Assembly (NCBI RefSeq): GCF_008274215.1
Contig: NZ_VTPS01000002.1
Coordinates: 62,001-126,000 of the forward strand
Origin: Calorimonas adulescens
Lineage (GTDB): Bacteria; Bacillota; Thermoanaerobacteria; Thermoanaerobacterales; UBA4877
Reading direction: 5' to 3'
DNA length: 64,000 nt
Position numbers and translations under genes: made by a program. Position 1 is the first letter of the stretch, and each line of letters opens with the position of its first letter. Shown piece by piece: positions 35,817-42,419 of this stretch. The notes under the pieces were generated by a model. That model searched no databases. It had not been told where the DNA came from and was given only the letters and a program-made list of their open reading frames with translations.

Positions 35817-36197
35817 CTATTGAAACTCTGGCGCTGGTATTTTACTACACCTTCTGTAAAGCTGCGGATTCCTGTATTTACTAAAGTTATTTACCTGAAT
35901 GTAATTGCTTCCATTCGTACTGTATCGCACGATAAAGCGTCTATCGTGCAGGCTCTGCAGCATTTCATCAACCTGGCCGGCGCTCACGTCGTCAAATCCC
36001 ATTATAACCTTCTTAATCTTCCTGGGATTGTCCTCCATGCGTCCCTTATCATCTACCATGATCCAGAGGCCTGCAAATAATAATCTGGTTAATGGCGGGA
36101 GCTCTCCCATGGCATCGTTGTCAAAAATGAGGTTCTTTATATTGCTCATTTGCTCCATCTGCCTTTGAAAAACTGGTGTTATACATGCTTTACTCAT
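35817..36197 (-). CDS. Phage-element protein, replisome-organiser-like winged helix
   Basis: 126 residues. The segment LPPLTRLLFAGLWIMVDDKGRMEDNPRKI with KKVIMGFD and a C-terminal NYIQVNNFSKYRNPQ resembles N-terminal domains of phage replication/DnaD-like proteins. GGAGG lies eight bases before the ATG. Family assignment is from pattern only. Confidence 0.6.
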   Translation of the reverse strand: MSKACITPVFQRQMEQMSNIKNLIFDNDAMGELPPLTRLLFAGLWIMVDDKGRMEDNPRKIKKVIMGFDDVSAGQVDEMLQSLHDRRFIVRYSTNGSNYIQVNNFSKYRNPQLYRRCSKIPAPEFQ

Positions 36198-36220
36198 ACC
36201 GTTAACCTCCTTCTCAAATT

Positions 36221-36496
36221 TTAAGCCGTTATTTTGATGGTATCGGCGTCTCCAGTAATTAGTCTTATCAGCTGTGCGCCCGCTCTGATTCCATCGATAT
36301 AGCCCTGGTCATATACAGAAGTTGTAAGGTTGTTGAGTTTGTCTTCTGCCGCTATTTTGCCTACTTTCTCAGCCAGTAATGACAAGATTTCCTCTTTGGC
36401 TACCTCGATATCCTCCTGAAGATCAGCTGTAGATATGGCATTGGTATTCTCCTCGGTCTGCAAAAAACATGCTAATTGATAAATGTTCTTTTTCAT
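36221..36496 (-). CDS. Phage-element hypothetical protein
   Basis: A 91-residue acidic, largely helical protein with a good GGAGG site. No motif or family is recognised. It sits between the phage Gp37/Gp68 homologue and the replisome-like gene. Confidence 0.5.
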   Translation of the reverse strand: MKKNIYQLACFLQTEENTNAISTADLQEDIEVAKEEILSLLAEKVGKIAAEDKLNNLTTSVYDQGYIDGIRAGAQLIRLITGDADTIKITA

Positions 36497-36516
36497 CCTT
36501 CATTCCTCCTCGTTTA

Positions 36517-37467
36517 TTATTCGTTCCGGAGCGGGCACCATGTCGGGCTGGTCCGTGCATACCTTCCTGGTATATGTTTGCCTACCTTCATGCAATCGTG
36601 CCGGCTCCCTCGCTTCCCTTCCGGGGTTATTTTGCAGTACTCACACTTCTTGCAGTGTGGGATTGGTTTCTCCTCCGGCCGTATCAGTTCTGCAGGGAAC
36701 TCCTGTACTAAATCCCCGCCCCAGACTTTCTCCAGCTCTTTGCTGCTATTCATAAAGACCGGGATTTCGGCGGTTCTGGCTGTAGTGACGATTGTCTCTA
36801 TCCATTCCCGCTTTGGCTTTACTTTGTCCCGCCTATTTCCGGTCTCGGCTCCGATGATGATCCAGTCCATGAAGTCTATGTCGCTTATGTCTATCTCCTC
36901 CAGGAGCGGCTCTATATTGATGAATTGGTTATGCTGCTTCCTGGGGAGGAATACTATCTGATCAAGGTCAGCGCTCCTGGTGACGGTCGTCCCGTACCAG
37001 AAATTCCTGGAGCGGGGGAGTAGCCCTATGGAGCTCATTTGTTCGTATCTTTGCGGGTACCTTGTCATGAAAAGGTAATTGTGCCATGGTGCTGCTTCAC
37101 AGGCCCTGAATACTTCCCCTATCCAGGTATCCGGGATCCAAGGTCCGAACAGATCCCCCAAGCTGCAAACGAAAATGTTCGCTGGTTTCTTCTTTTGTGC
37201 CGGCATTGGCAGGCGGTACCTGTGCATTATAGGTTCAAATCCCACCGGGTCCGGTATAACCTTGCCTACCTGGTTTTTAAATGGGTTATCCAGGATATAA
37301 AGTCCGTTTTCATCCTTCCGGAGCTGGCTGGATCCTTTGTTGATCCTCACGTCTCCGGAGAAGCGCTTTGCTTGTTTCGCTGCGTAGCAGTATGGGCAGC
37401 CATGCCGGCAGCCGGTGACCGGGTTCCAGGTGAAGTTACGCCACTCGATCTGTGATATGTTCATCAT
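36517..37467 (-). CDS. Phage Gp37/Gp68 family (DUF5131) protein, radical-SAM-like
   Basis: 316 residues starting MMNISQIEWRNFTWNPVTGC. GCRHGCPYCYA gives a CxxxCxxC cluster typical of radical SAM proteins, and the Gp37/Gp68 phage family shares it. A second Cys set near the C terminus (CKKCEYCK, and a late C) could bind a further cluster or zinc. Substrate unknown in this family. GGGAGG precedes the start. Confidence 0.85.
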   Translation of the reverse strand: MMNISQIEWRNFTWNPVTGCRHGCPYCYAAKQAKRFSGDVRINKGSSQLRKDENGLYILDNPFKNQVGKVIPDPVGFEPIMHRYRLPMPAQKKKPANIFVCSLGDLFGPWIPDTWIGEVFRACEAAPWHNYLFMTRYPQRYEQMSSIGLLPRSRNFWYGTTVTRSADLDQIVFLPRKQHNQFINIEPLLEEIDISDIDFMDWIIIGAETGNRRDKVKPKREWIETIVTTARTAEIPVFMNSSKELEKVWGGDLVQEFPAELIRPEEKPIPHCKKCEYCKITPEGKRGSRHDCMKVGKHIPGRYARTSPTWCPLRNE

Positions 37468-37497
37468 CTGTTTATTCCTCCCTTCCTGGTATTAGTC

Positions 37498-37547
37498 GGT
37501 GATAGGTAAAAGGTAATAGGTAATAGGTAATAGGTTAAAGGTAATAG
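37498..37547. repeat. Short tandem repeat of GGTAATAG-type units
   Basis: Five to six imperfect copies of an 8-base unit (GGTAATAG, with GATAGGTAAAAG and GTTAAAG variants) between the Gp37/Gp68 gene and the next gene upstream. They could be slippage-prone sequence or protein-binding iterons. Confidence 0.75.
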
Positions 37548-37570
37548 GCCCGGCTTGTACTGTGCTTTTC

Positions 37571-37858
37571 TCATACTTGTATGAGACTAATCTGGTGCTT
37601 TTTGGAGGTCCTTGATTTTGTTTGGTTTTCAATAGGCGTCGGTATTCTGTCCTTATGTTGCTGCTTTGCGATAGCTGCAGCTTCTTTTCTTATTGTCTCA
37701 GCTTCCTCCGGTGTCCTGGCTGTGATCAGGATGGTGATTACTCCAGGCTTTAGTTCTCGTGCTACATGGATCGGCGTTTCGTCCTCGTCAATCGTGATTA
37801 TGTACCTTACCTTTGGCTGCTTTGTGATAGCTGATTGAAAGCTTACTACTTTAGTCAT
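37571..37858 (-). CDS. Phage-element hypothetical protein
   Basis: 95 residues, beginning MTKVVSFQSAITKQPKVRY; a strand-rich first half and a basic, Lys/Gln-rich tail. AGGGGG precedes the ATG. No family recognised. The 200 bases upstream of it (37859-38056) hold only the frame-shifted tail noted for the next gene. Confidence 0.5.
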   Translation of the reverse strand: MTKVVSFQSAITKQPKVRYIITIDEDETPIHVARELKPGVITILITARTPEEAETIRKEAAAIAKQQHKDRIPTPIENQTKSRTSKKHQISLIQV

Positions 37859-38056
37859 GTCTTTTACCCCCTATATCAATTTATGTGGTTGGGTCGTCCT
37901 CTTAAGGTATGTTTGCCTGCTCCTGGTTGATTATCCACCCGCGCCGCGTGGAGGCGGCAGGCTCTGCGGGCATGGCACCTGGCGGTGCCATTTGTGGTTG
38001 GGTTGTCTGTTGATCCGGTTTTCTTTTTCCTGCTGGCTTCCGGTACTGACTTTAAG

Positions 38057-38308
38057 TTAGTTATAAATTGAACTATGGGAGCGGATCTGGTACTGTGTCG
38101 CCTTAAATGCTGCTGTATCAAAGCGGCTGCTTTTTACAGCCTTCCAACGGATCTTGAAAACATCAACAACCATTTCATCAACTCCTCTGGCGCTCATCTC
38201 AGCTTTAATCGCATCCTGAATACTATTTATCTCCGCCTGAAGCTCTTCCGCCATTGCCTGAAGTTCTTTAAGTTCTCTAACTTTGCTTACTAATTCGATT
38301 GTACTCAT
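38057..38308 (-). CDS. Small coiled-coil phage protein with a probable 3' frameshift
   Basis: 83 residues: a coiled coil (ELKELQAMAEELQAEINSI) followed by DVFKIRWKAVKSSRFDTAAFK. Phage proteins of this kind usually continue after the FDTAAFK-like segment into a QF..T......SRRF ending. Here the frame ends quickly, while another frame just downstream reads VQFITNLKSVPEASRKKK (38050-37995), which looks like that ending. One small indel near 38080 would explain both. First gene of the minus-strand series. Confidence 0.55.
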   Translation of the reverse strand: MSTIELVSKVRELKELQAMAEELQAEINSIQDAIKAEMSARGVDEMVVDVFKIRWKAVKSSRFDTAAFKATQYQIRSHSSIYN

Positions 38309-38339
38309 GTGATCACTCCCTTTAATTATTTCTGTTTAT

Positions 38340-38438
38340 AATATAAACGATATTGTTTATAGTGTCAATGACTAATTTAACGATTCTCAATAAAATAGAA
38401 ATATTATCGTTGATTTATTAAATAAATTCGTTTATAAT
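38340..38438. promoter_or_regulatory. Divergent promoters and operator of the element's left switch
   Basis: Minus-strand promoter: TTGACA (38368-38363), 17 bases, TATATT (38345-38340). Plus-strand promoter: TTGATT (38410-38415), 17 bases, TATAAT (38433-38438). The palindrome ATAAAC-N6-GTTTAT (38343-38360) lies in the spacer of the minus promoter and is a likely operator for the adjacent HTH protein. Confidence 0.75.
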
Positions 38439-38462
38439 GAGAATATTGAAAGGAGTGGTTGT

Positions 38463-38678
38463 ATGTCAGTGTCTGAACAGCTGAAAATTCTATGTGTAAA
38501 GCTTGGAATAAGTGTCTCCGAACTTGGAAGGATATCCGGGAAAAGTCCACAAGCTTTCAGCCAGAAGATGAAGCGGGAAAGTTTCACTGTAGACGAATTA
38601 AAGAAAATTGCCGAAGCAGCCGGATGTAAATACGAGGGCTCTTTTATACTGCCATCTGGCGAGAAGGTAACATACTAA
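38463..38678 (+). CDS. XRE-family HTH regulator (Cro/CI-like)
   Basis: 71 residues consisting of one helix-turn-helix domain (LGISVSELGRISGKSPQAFS is the HTH core) and a short beta tail. AAAGGAG lies before the ATG and a consensus promoter is 25 bases upstream. It presumably regulates the divergent promoters at 38.34-38.44 kb. Confidence 0.85.
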   Translation: MSVSEQLKILCVKLGISVSELGRISGKSPQAFSQKMKRESFTVDELKKIAEAAGCKYEGSFILPSGEKVTY

Positions 38679-38697
38679 AAAAAAGGAGGTTGCCAAA

Positions 38698-38895
38698 ATG
38701 TCCAATAATGAGATATACAAGTGCATAGCCTGTGGCAAACACTTCTCCGTGACTATATCAAATGCAGGATATCCCGGCGGGAAAGAACGAGAAAGCATAA
38801 ATTGTCCCTGGTGTGGTGCTGAAAACGGCAGCGAGGTAACAAGCGGCATTATTACCACCCAGAAAGTAATTTCGGAGGACGGTGATAATCAATGA
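38698..38895 (+). CDS. Small zinc-ribbon protein
   Basis: 65 residues with CIACGKHF and CPWCGAEN, a classic two-CxxC zinc ribbon. It overlaps the Fic gene by four bases (ATGA), so it may be a partner or regulator of Fic. No known family named. Confidence 0.7.
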   Translation: MSNNEIYKCIACGKHFSVTISNAGYPGGKERESINCPWCGAENGSEVTSGIITTQKVISEDGDNQ

Positions 38896-39641
38896 CTTTA
38901 TATGAAAAAATCGACCGCTACAAACTGGCCATTGATGAAAAGCGTCCTTTTGAAGGTCATTTGCTTCATGAAATTAAAAACTACTACCGGATAGGCCTTA
39001 CATGGTCCAGCAACGCTCTTGAAGGGAACACTCTCACTTTAAGTGAAACGAAGATCCTTCTGGAAGACGGACTGACTGTTGGAGGGAAGCCTCTTCGGGA
39101 TACATTCGAAGCTCTGGGGCATGCAAAGGCTTATGACTTCATGTTTACATTGCTTAATAGTTACCAAATAACCGAAGAAGACGCCCTTACAATGCACCGG
39201 ATGTTCTATACAGGTATCGATGTCGAGGCAGCGGGGAAATACCGCGATCGCCCGGTCTTTATAACCGGATCAAAATATGAAGTATGCCCAGTAGAACGGA
39301 TAGAAGAGGAAATGAAAAAGCTGTTCCAGTGGGCATGCTCCGCGCGTAACAAATACCATCCGATCCAATTTGCCGCCCAGCTGCATAAGCGGTTTGTATT
39401 TATTCATCCTTTCATAGATGGAAATGGGAGAGTTGCTCGGTTGCTAATGAATACGGCGCTTATTCAAGACGGTTATATGCTGGCCATAATTCCGCCAGTC
39501 TTGCGACATGAGTATATTAGCTTACTGGAGCGGGCTCATGAAGATGATCAACCTTTTATGGACTTTATTGCCGAACGCGTTCTTGAGTCTGAAAAGGAAA
39601 TCATGAGGTTATTGAATATTCCTTTTCCTCATCTGTCCTAA
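38892..39641 (+). CDS. Fic family AMP-transferase-like protein (class II)
   Basis: 249 residues. The active-site motif HPFIDGNGR is intact. An N-terminal SNALEGN matches the inhibitory (S/T)xxxE(G/N) helix, so the enzyme should be self-inhibited (class II) and would transfer AMP or another nucleotide-phosphate to a target. No extra HTH domain is present. It is on the element with its own promoter and ends before a strong terminator. Confidence 0.9.
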   Translation: MTLYEKIDRYKLAIDEKRPFEGHLLHEIKNYYRIGLTWSSNALEGNTLTLSETKILLEDGLTVGGKPLRDTFEALGHAKAYDFMFTLLNSYQITEEDALTMHRMFYTGIDVEAAGKYRDRPVFITGSKYEVCPVERIEEEMKKLFQWACSARNKYHPIQFAAQLHKRFVFIHPFIDGNGRVARLLMNTALIQDGYMLAIIPPVLRHEYISLLERAHEDDQPFMDFIAERVLESEKEIMRLLNIPFPHLS

Positions 39642-39723
39642 AATAAGAGCGGTATCCGTCCATTAAGATTCCGCTCAAAATATACCCTGTGGTAATACTT
39701 AAGCCATTCCGCGTTTATATGAA

Positions 39724-39765
39724 AAAGAGAGCCTCTACCGGGATAAAGTCCTGGAGGCTCTCTTT
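39724..39765. terminator. Bidirectional terminator after fic
   Basis: A 12-base-pair stem (AAAGAGAGCCTC with GAGGCTCTCTTT) around an 18-base loop; both strands end in T-rich runs. It separates fic from the convergent small gene. Confidence 0.8.
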
Positions 39766-39826
39766 GTGTTTCTGGTGTAGCTTTGATGTCATTGTCCTAT
39801 TGTATGACATGGAAGAGCTATGGCCG

Positions 39827-40096
39827 CTAATATTCACTTGGGAAGAGGATTGTTGTCGCAGATCTATCCCATTCGGTAATAATCCAGATCTTTCCCTTGC
39901 TGGTCTCATATGCGGCCAGTATCCGCTCGCCTGTCCTGGCTGCCATATCATTCAGATCTTTATCCTCTTGACAAAGGTCTCCCCAGTCATATTTCCGGTA
40001 CCGGTTAAAGGCTGCTATGACTTCTTGAGCAAATGCCGGGTTTTCCTTCATTTCATCAGCTACACCTTTTATTGCGAGTATCGTTCCATATTCCAT
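39827..40096 (-). CDS. Small hypothetical protein
   Basis: 89 residues beginning MEYGTILAIKGVADEMKENP, ending in a beta-rich TSKGKIWIITEWDRSATTI. Small proteins with this pattern are common in Firmicute plasmids and phages with no known role. GGAG is present upstream of the ATG. Confidence 0.6.
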   Translation of the reverse strand: MEYGTILAIKGVADEMKENPAFAQEVIAAFNRYRKYDWGDLCQEDKDLNDMAARTGERILAAYETSKGKIWIITEWDRSATTILFPSEY

Positions 40097-40240
40097 GGGG
40101 TTTCTCCGCTTGCTTTAGTTTGTATTCATGTTAATACGATCAGCTCACCTGGTTAAGGCATACCAGGTGGGTAAATTCAGGACCAGCTCCAAATACGTTG
40201 GCGTATTTAATAACGTTCAGCGGATGAGGAGGTGGTTATC

Positions 40241-40597
40241 CTGATCATTGCTATTAATTACACCGTGGAATACGACGAGGCCCGCAAGGTTTATAAGATC
40301 CGGAATAAAGATGCTCCATTTTGCCCGGACTGCGGCCAGCTGCTCTCCGGATATGATACAAGAGCTCGCCATGTCGTTGATAGTTCGGGCCAGATCTGCT
40401 GGTACCGACTGCGCCGGTTAAAGTGTCTATGTTGCGATAAACTGCATCTTGAGCTTCCGGATTTTATGGCTCCTAAAAAGCATTATGAAGCCAGGCTTAT
40501 AGAAGATGTTATGGCTGGCCGATCGGATTCTTGCCCGGCTGATGATTCGACAATCCGAAGATGGAAAAAAGGAAAATACCCACCCAGTTTGCCTTAA
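40241..40597 (+). CDS. DUF6431-like zinc-finger protein with a non-standard start
   Basis: About 118 residues with CPDCGQLLSGYDTR and CLCCDKLHLELPDF, the DUF6431 cysteine pattern, and a basic DNA-binding-like C terminus (DSTIRRWKKGK). The strong GAGGAGG at 40226-40232 points to codons ATC (40238) or CTG (40241), not to any ATG or TTG; the only in-frame GTG (40232) overlaps the ribosome site itself. A six-codon frame (ATG at 40224, TGA at 40242) overlaps this start and could couple its translation. Confidence 0.6.
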   Translation: MIIAINYTVEYDEARKVYKIRNKDAPFCPDCGQLLSGYDTRARHVVDSSGQICWYRLRRLKCLCCDKLHLELPDFMAPKKHYEARLIEDVMAGRSDSCPADDSTIRRWKKGKYPPSLP

Positions 40598-40655
40598 TAA
40601 CCCGGAGCTTCTGTAGTATTTTTGTAGACAAGCCAGTTGAAAGGAGTGATAAACC

Positions 40656-41138
40656 ATTGGAAACAGAATTTTTAAAAAAATAGTTGTCTCATTCGGTATA
40701 GCTTTAGCTTTGTTTGTAGCCGCAGCAATCGGTTACAATTTTAACGATGCGAGCTTGTCCTTACCTGGAGACTCTGTGAAGACATTCTCCGATGTAGATG
40801 TATCATCGAATAACAGTGGCGCCCCTGGTATGATCACAATCCCAGGTTACAAGCATATCACTATGAAAGCAGGCCAGAAGGTTCAGAAGGTAGAGCTCGG
40901 TAATCCAAAACAAAATAACTGTTATATGTCAATTGCTATTAAGCTCCCAGATGGGACGCAGCTTTATGAGTCAGGTTTGCTTGAACCCGGACAGGTCCTT
41001 ACCTCTATTGAAATCTCCCGAGAGCTAAAATCCGGGATTTATGAAGGGGCAATCCTGAGCTATTCATGCTATGACATGGAGGAAATAAAAGAGCTAAATG
41101 GTGCTGTAACTATTTTTGATTTGGAGGTTATGCCATGA
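40656..41138 (+). CDS. Exported or membrane-anchored hypothetical protein, apparent ATT start
   Basis: About 160 residues with a signal/anchor (FKKIVVSFGIALALFVAAAIG) followed by a beta-rich domain. The frame has no ATG, GTG or TTG near AAGGAG (40641-40646); an ATT nine bases after it opens (I/M)GNRIFKK. A TTG at 40710 is inside the hydrophobic segment and would destroy the signal. It overlaps the next gene by four bases. Function unknown. Confidence 0.6.
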   Translation: MGNRIFKKIVVSFGIALALFVAAAIGYNFNDASLSLPGDSVKTFSDVDVSSNNSGAPGMITIPGYKHITMKAGQKVQKVELGNPKQNNCYMSIAIKLPDGTQLYESGLLEPGQVLTSIEISRELKSGIYEGAILSYSCYDMEEIKELNGAVTIFDLEVMP

Positions 41139-41665
41139 ATAAAAGAGTTTTGCCTGTATTAATAGCCATCATCCTGGTGTGCAGTGTTATGCCAATAGAA
41201 GCACTTGCAAGCCAGACATCTGGAAGTATGACCGTTTCCTATACCTATACTTTCACACCTGATTATACAATAAATATCCCCGCTTCAATCTCTATCAATG
41301 ATAGCGAAGTTATTACATTCACGGCTGAAAAAATGGATATTGGATCTGATAAGGAAGTCCATATTAAAATCGACGGTGAAGCTACATATGAAAACGGCGG
41401 AAATTTTTATCTTTATAAAGATAAAGGGACAGAAAACGAGTCAAAAATACCTTGCTCTATTTTGCGCTCAAATCCATCTGGAAGTATTGGATGGACTAAA
41501 ATTAACGGCTTGAGCAACGAGGATGTAGCTTGGTTTAGAGATGGTGATACAAATGTGAGAGGTTACGGAGCTCTTAAATTTATACCAAATGTCCCCAGCG
41601 GCTCTCCCTATGGAACATATACAGGAACGGTCTATTTTAAGATTGAGCTCATTGATAAAAGCTAA
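41135..41665 (+). CDS. Secreted beta-sandwich protein
   Basis: 176 residues with a clear signal peptide (MNKRVLPVLIAIILVCSVM, cleavage near ALAS) and a repetitive Ser/Thr/Gly, strand-rich mature part resembling Gram-positive secreted surface proteins (WxL-like). No anchor motif is seen at the C terminus. Translationally coupled to the upstream exported protein; together with the DUF6431 gene it forms a cargo-like block on the element. Confidence 0.65.
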   Translation: MNKRVLPVLIAIILVCSVMPIEALASQTSGSMTVSYTYTFTPDYTINIPASISINDSEVITFTAEKMDIGSDKEVHIKIDGEATYENGGNFYLYKDKGTENESKIPCSILRSNPSGSIGWTKINGLSNEDVAWFRDGDTNVRGYGALKFIPNVPSGSPYGTYTGTVYFKIELIDKS

Positions 41666-41693
41666 TTAATTCATAAAAGCATGTTAGTAGTAG

Positions 41694-41717
41694 AACCCTG
41701 GAAAAACCAGGGTTTTT
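41694..41717 (+). terminator. Terminator after the exported-protein pair
   Basis: AACCCTGG and CCAGGGTT with an A5 loop and a following T-run. The rest of 41718-41886 shows no gene. Confidence 0.85.
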
Positions 41718-41888
41718 GTTTTCTTGCTTACTCTATAAAATATATTTTAGGCGCGTATTTCCCCTTTATTTTGAATTTTAACTCCAACATGGGTATTTCT
41801 TACCTACTTTAAATTCGCTCCGTACAAGTCAAATCTGGCCGTTTCTCGCCTGCATTTTTGATATGGACATGTCCGTCCAAACAAGTAA

Positions 41889-41922
41889 AGCAAAAGAGCG
41901 GATTTTATTCCGCCCTTTTGCT
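41889..41922. terminator. Bidirectional terminator beyond the phage structural genes
   Basis: AGCAAAAG-GCGGA pairs with TCCGC-CTTTTGCT (one mismatch) around TTTTAT. It lies 15 bases past the stop of the gp10-like gene on the minus strand. Confidence 0.75.
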
Positions 41923-41936
41923 TTTTAAGGCTAAGC

Positions 41937-42419
41937 CTAATACGGCTCTTTGAAGATTTGACTAATACGAGGCATTGCTTTCTCGATGATAGGATCCTCA
42001 AATGGTCTTGGAGCCATTCTATCGGTTCCCTCTTCGAGATATGGAGCATACTTTACTTCAGTAGTAATTGCCGGTTTTATTGTTACGGTCTTGCCTATTC
42101 GCTCGGATGCAGATTGCGGTCTCCAACTTAAGCGCAGGTTTCCACTGCGATTTGCAGGCGGTTCACCTGGTGCTGAAGCTCTGTATAATTGCCCACCTCG
42201 CAATTTATGGCCATAATCTTTAAGCAAGCTCTTTGTTTGCTTTGTCATCCTGCTGCCATATGTGCCAGGCTTCTTATAAACCTTACCGGAACGCTCTCCT
42301 CGAAGGACAGTTAAAGCTGAATTCCGGAGCTCGTTGGCTGCACGAAACGCTCTTGATTTGGCTTGATAAGTTATTTCCTCCACAATCTCATTAACAGCGC
42401 CCTCTAAATCAATCTTCAA
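41937..42419 (-). CDS. HK97 gp10-like head-tail/tail-assembly protein
   Basis: 160 residues with the HK97-gp10 pattern: an N-terminal helix, KKPGTYGSRMTKQ, PPANRSGNLRLSW, VKYAPYLEEGTDRMAPRPF near the C terminus. The start is TTG at 42419, overlapping the tape-measure stop by four bases (TTGA). In whole phages this gene lies between connector and tail-tube genes, upstream of the tape measure; here it follows the tape measure directly. Confidence 0.75.
   Translation of the reverse strand: MKIDLEGAVNEIVEEITYQAKSRAFRAANELRNSALTVLRGERSGKVYKKPGTYGSRMTKQTKSLLKDYGHKLRGGQLYRASAPGEPPANRSGNLRLSWRPQSASERIGKTVTIKPAITTEVKYAPYLEEGTDRMAPRPFEDPIIEKAMPRISQIFKEPY

Noticed and set aside
37490-37550. A CRISPR array at the GGTAATAG repeats
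   Set aside because: The units are 8 bases, directly adjacent, with no spacers and no cas genes.
37876-38121. An 81-codon minus-strand ORF as an independent gene
   Set aside because: Its start lies inside the coiled-coil gene and only a part looks protein-like; it is better explained as the frameshifted tail of that gene plus noise.
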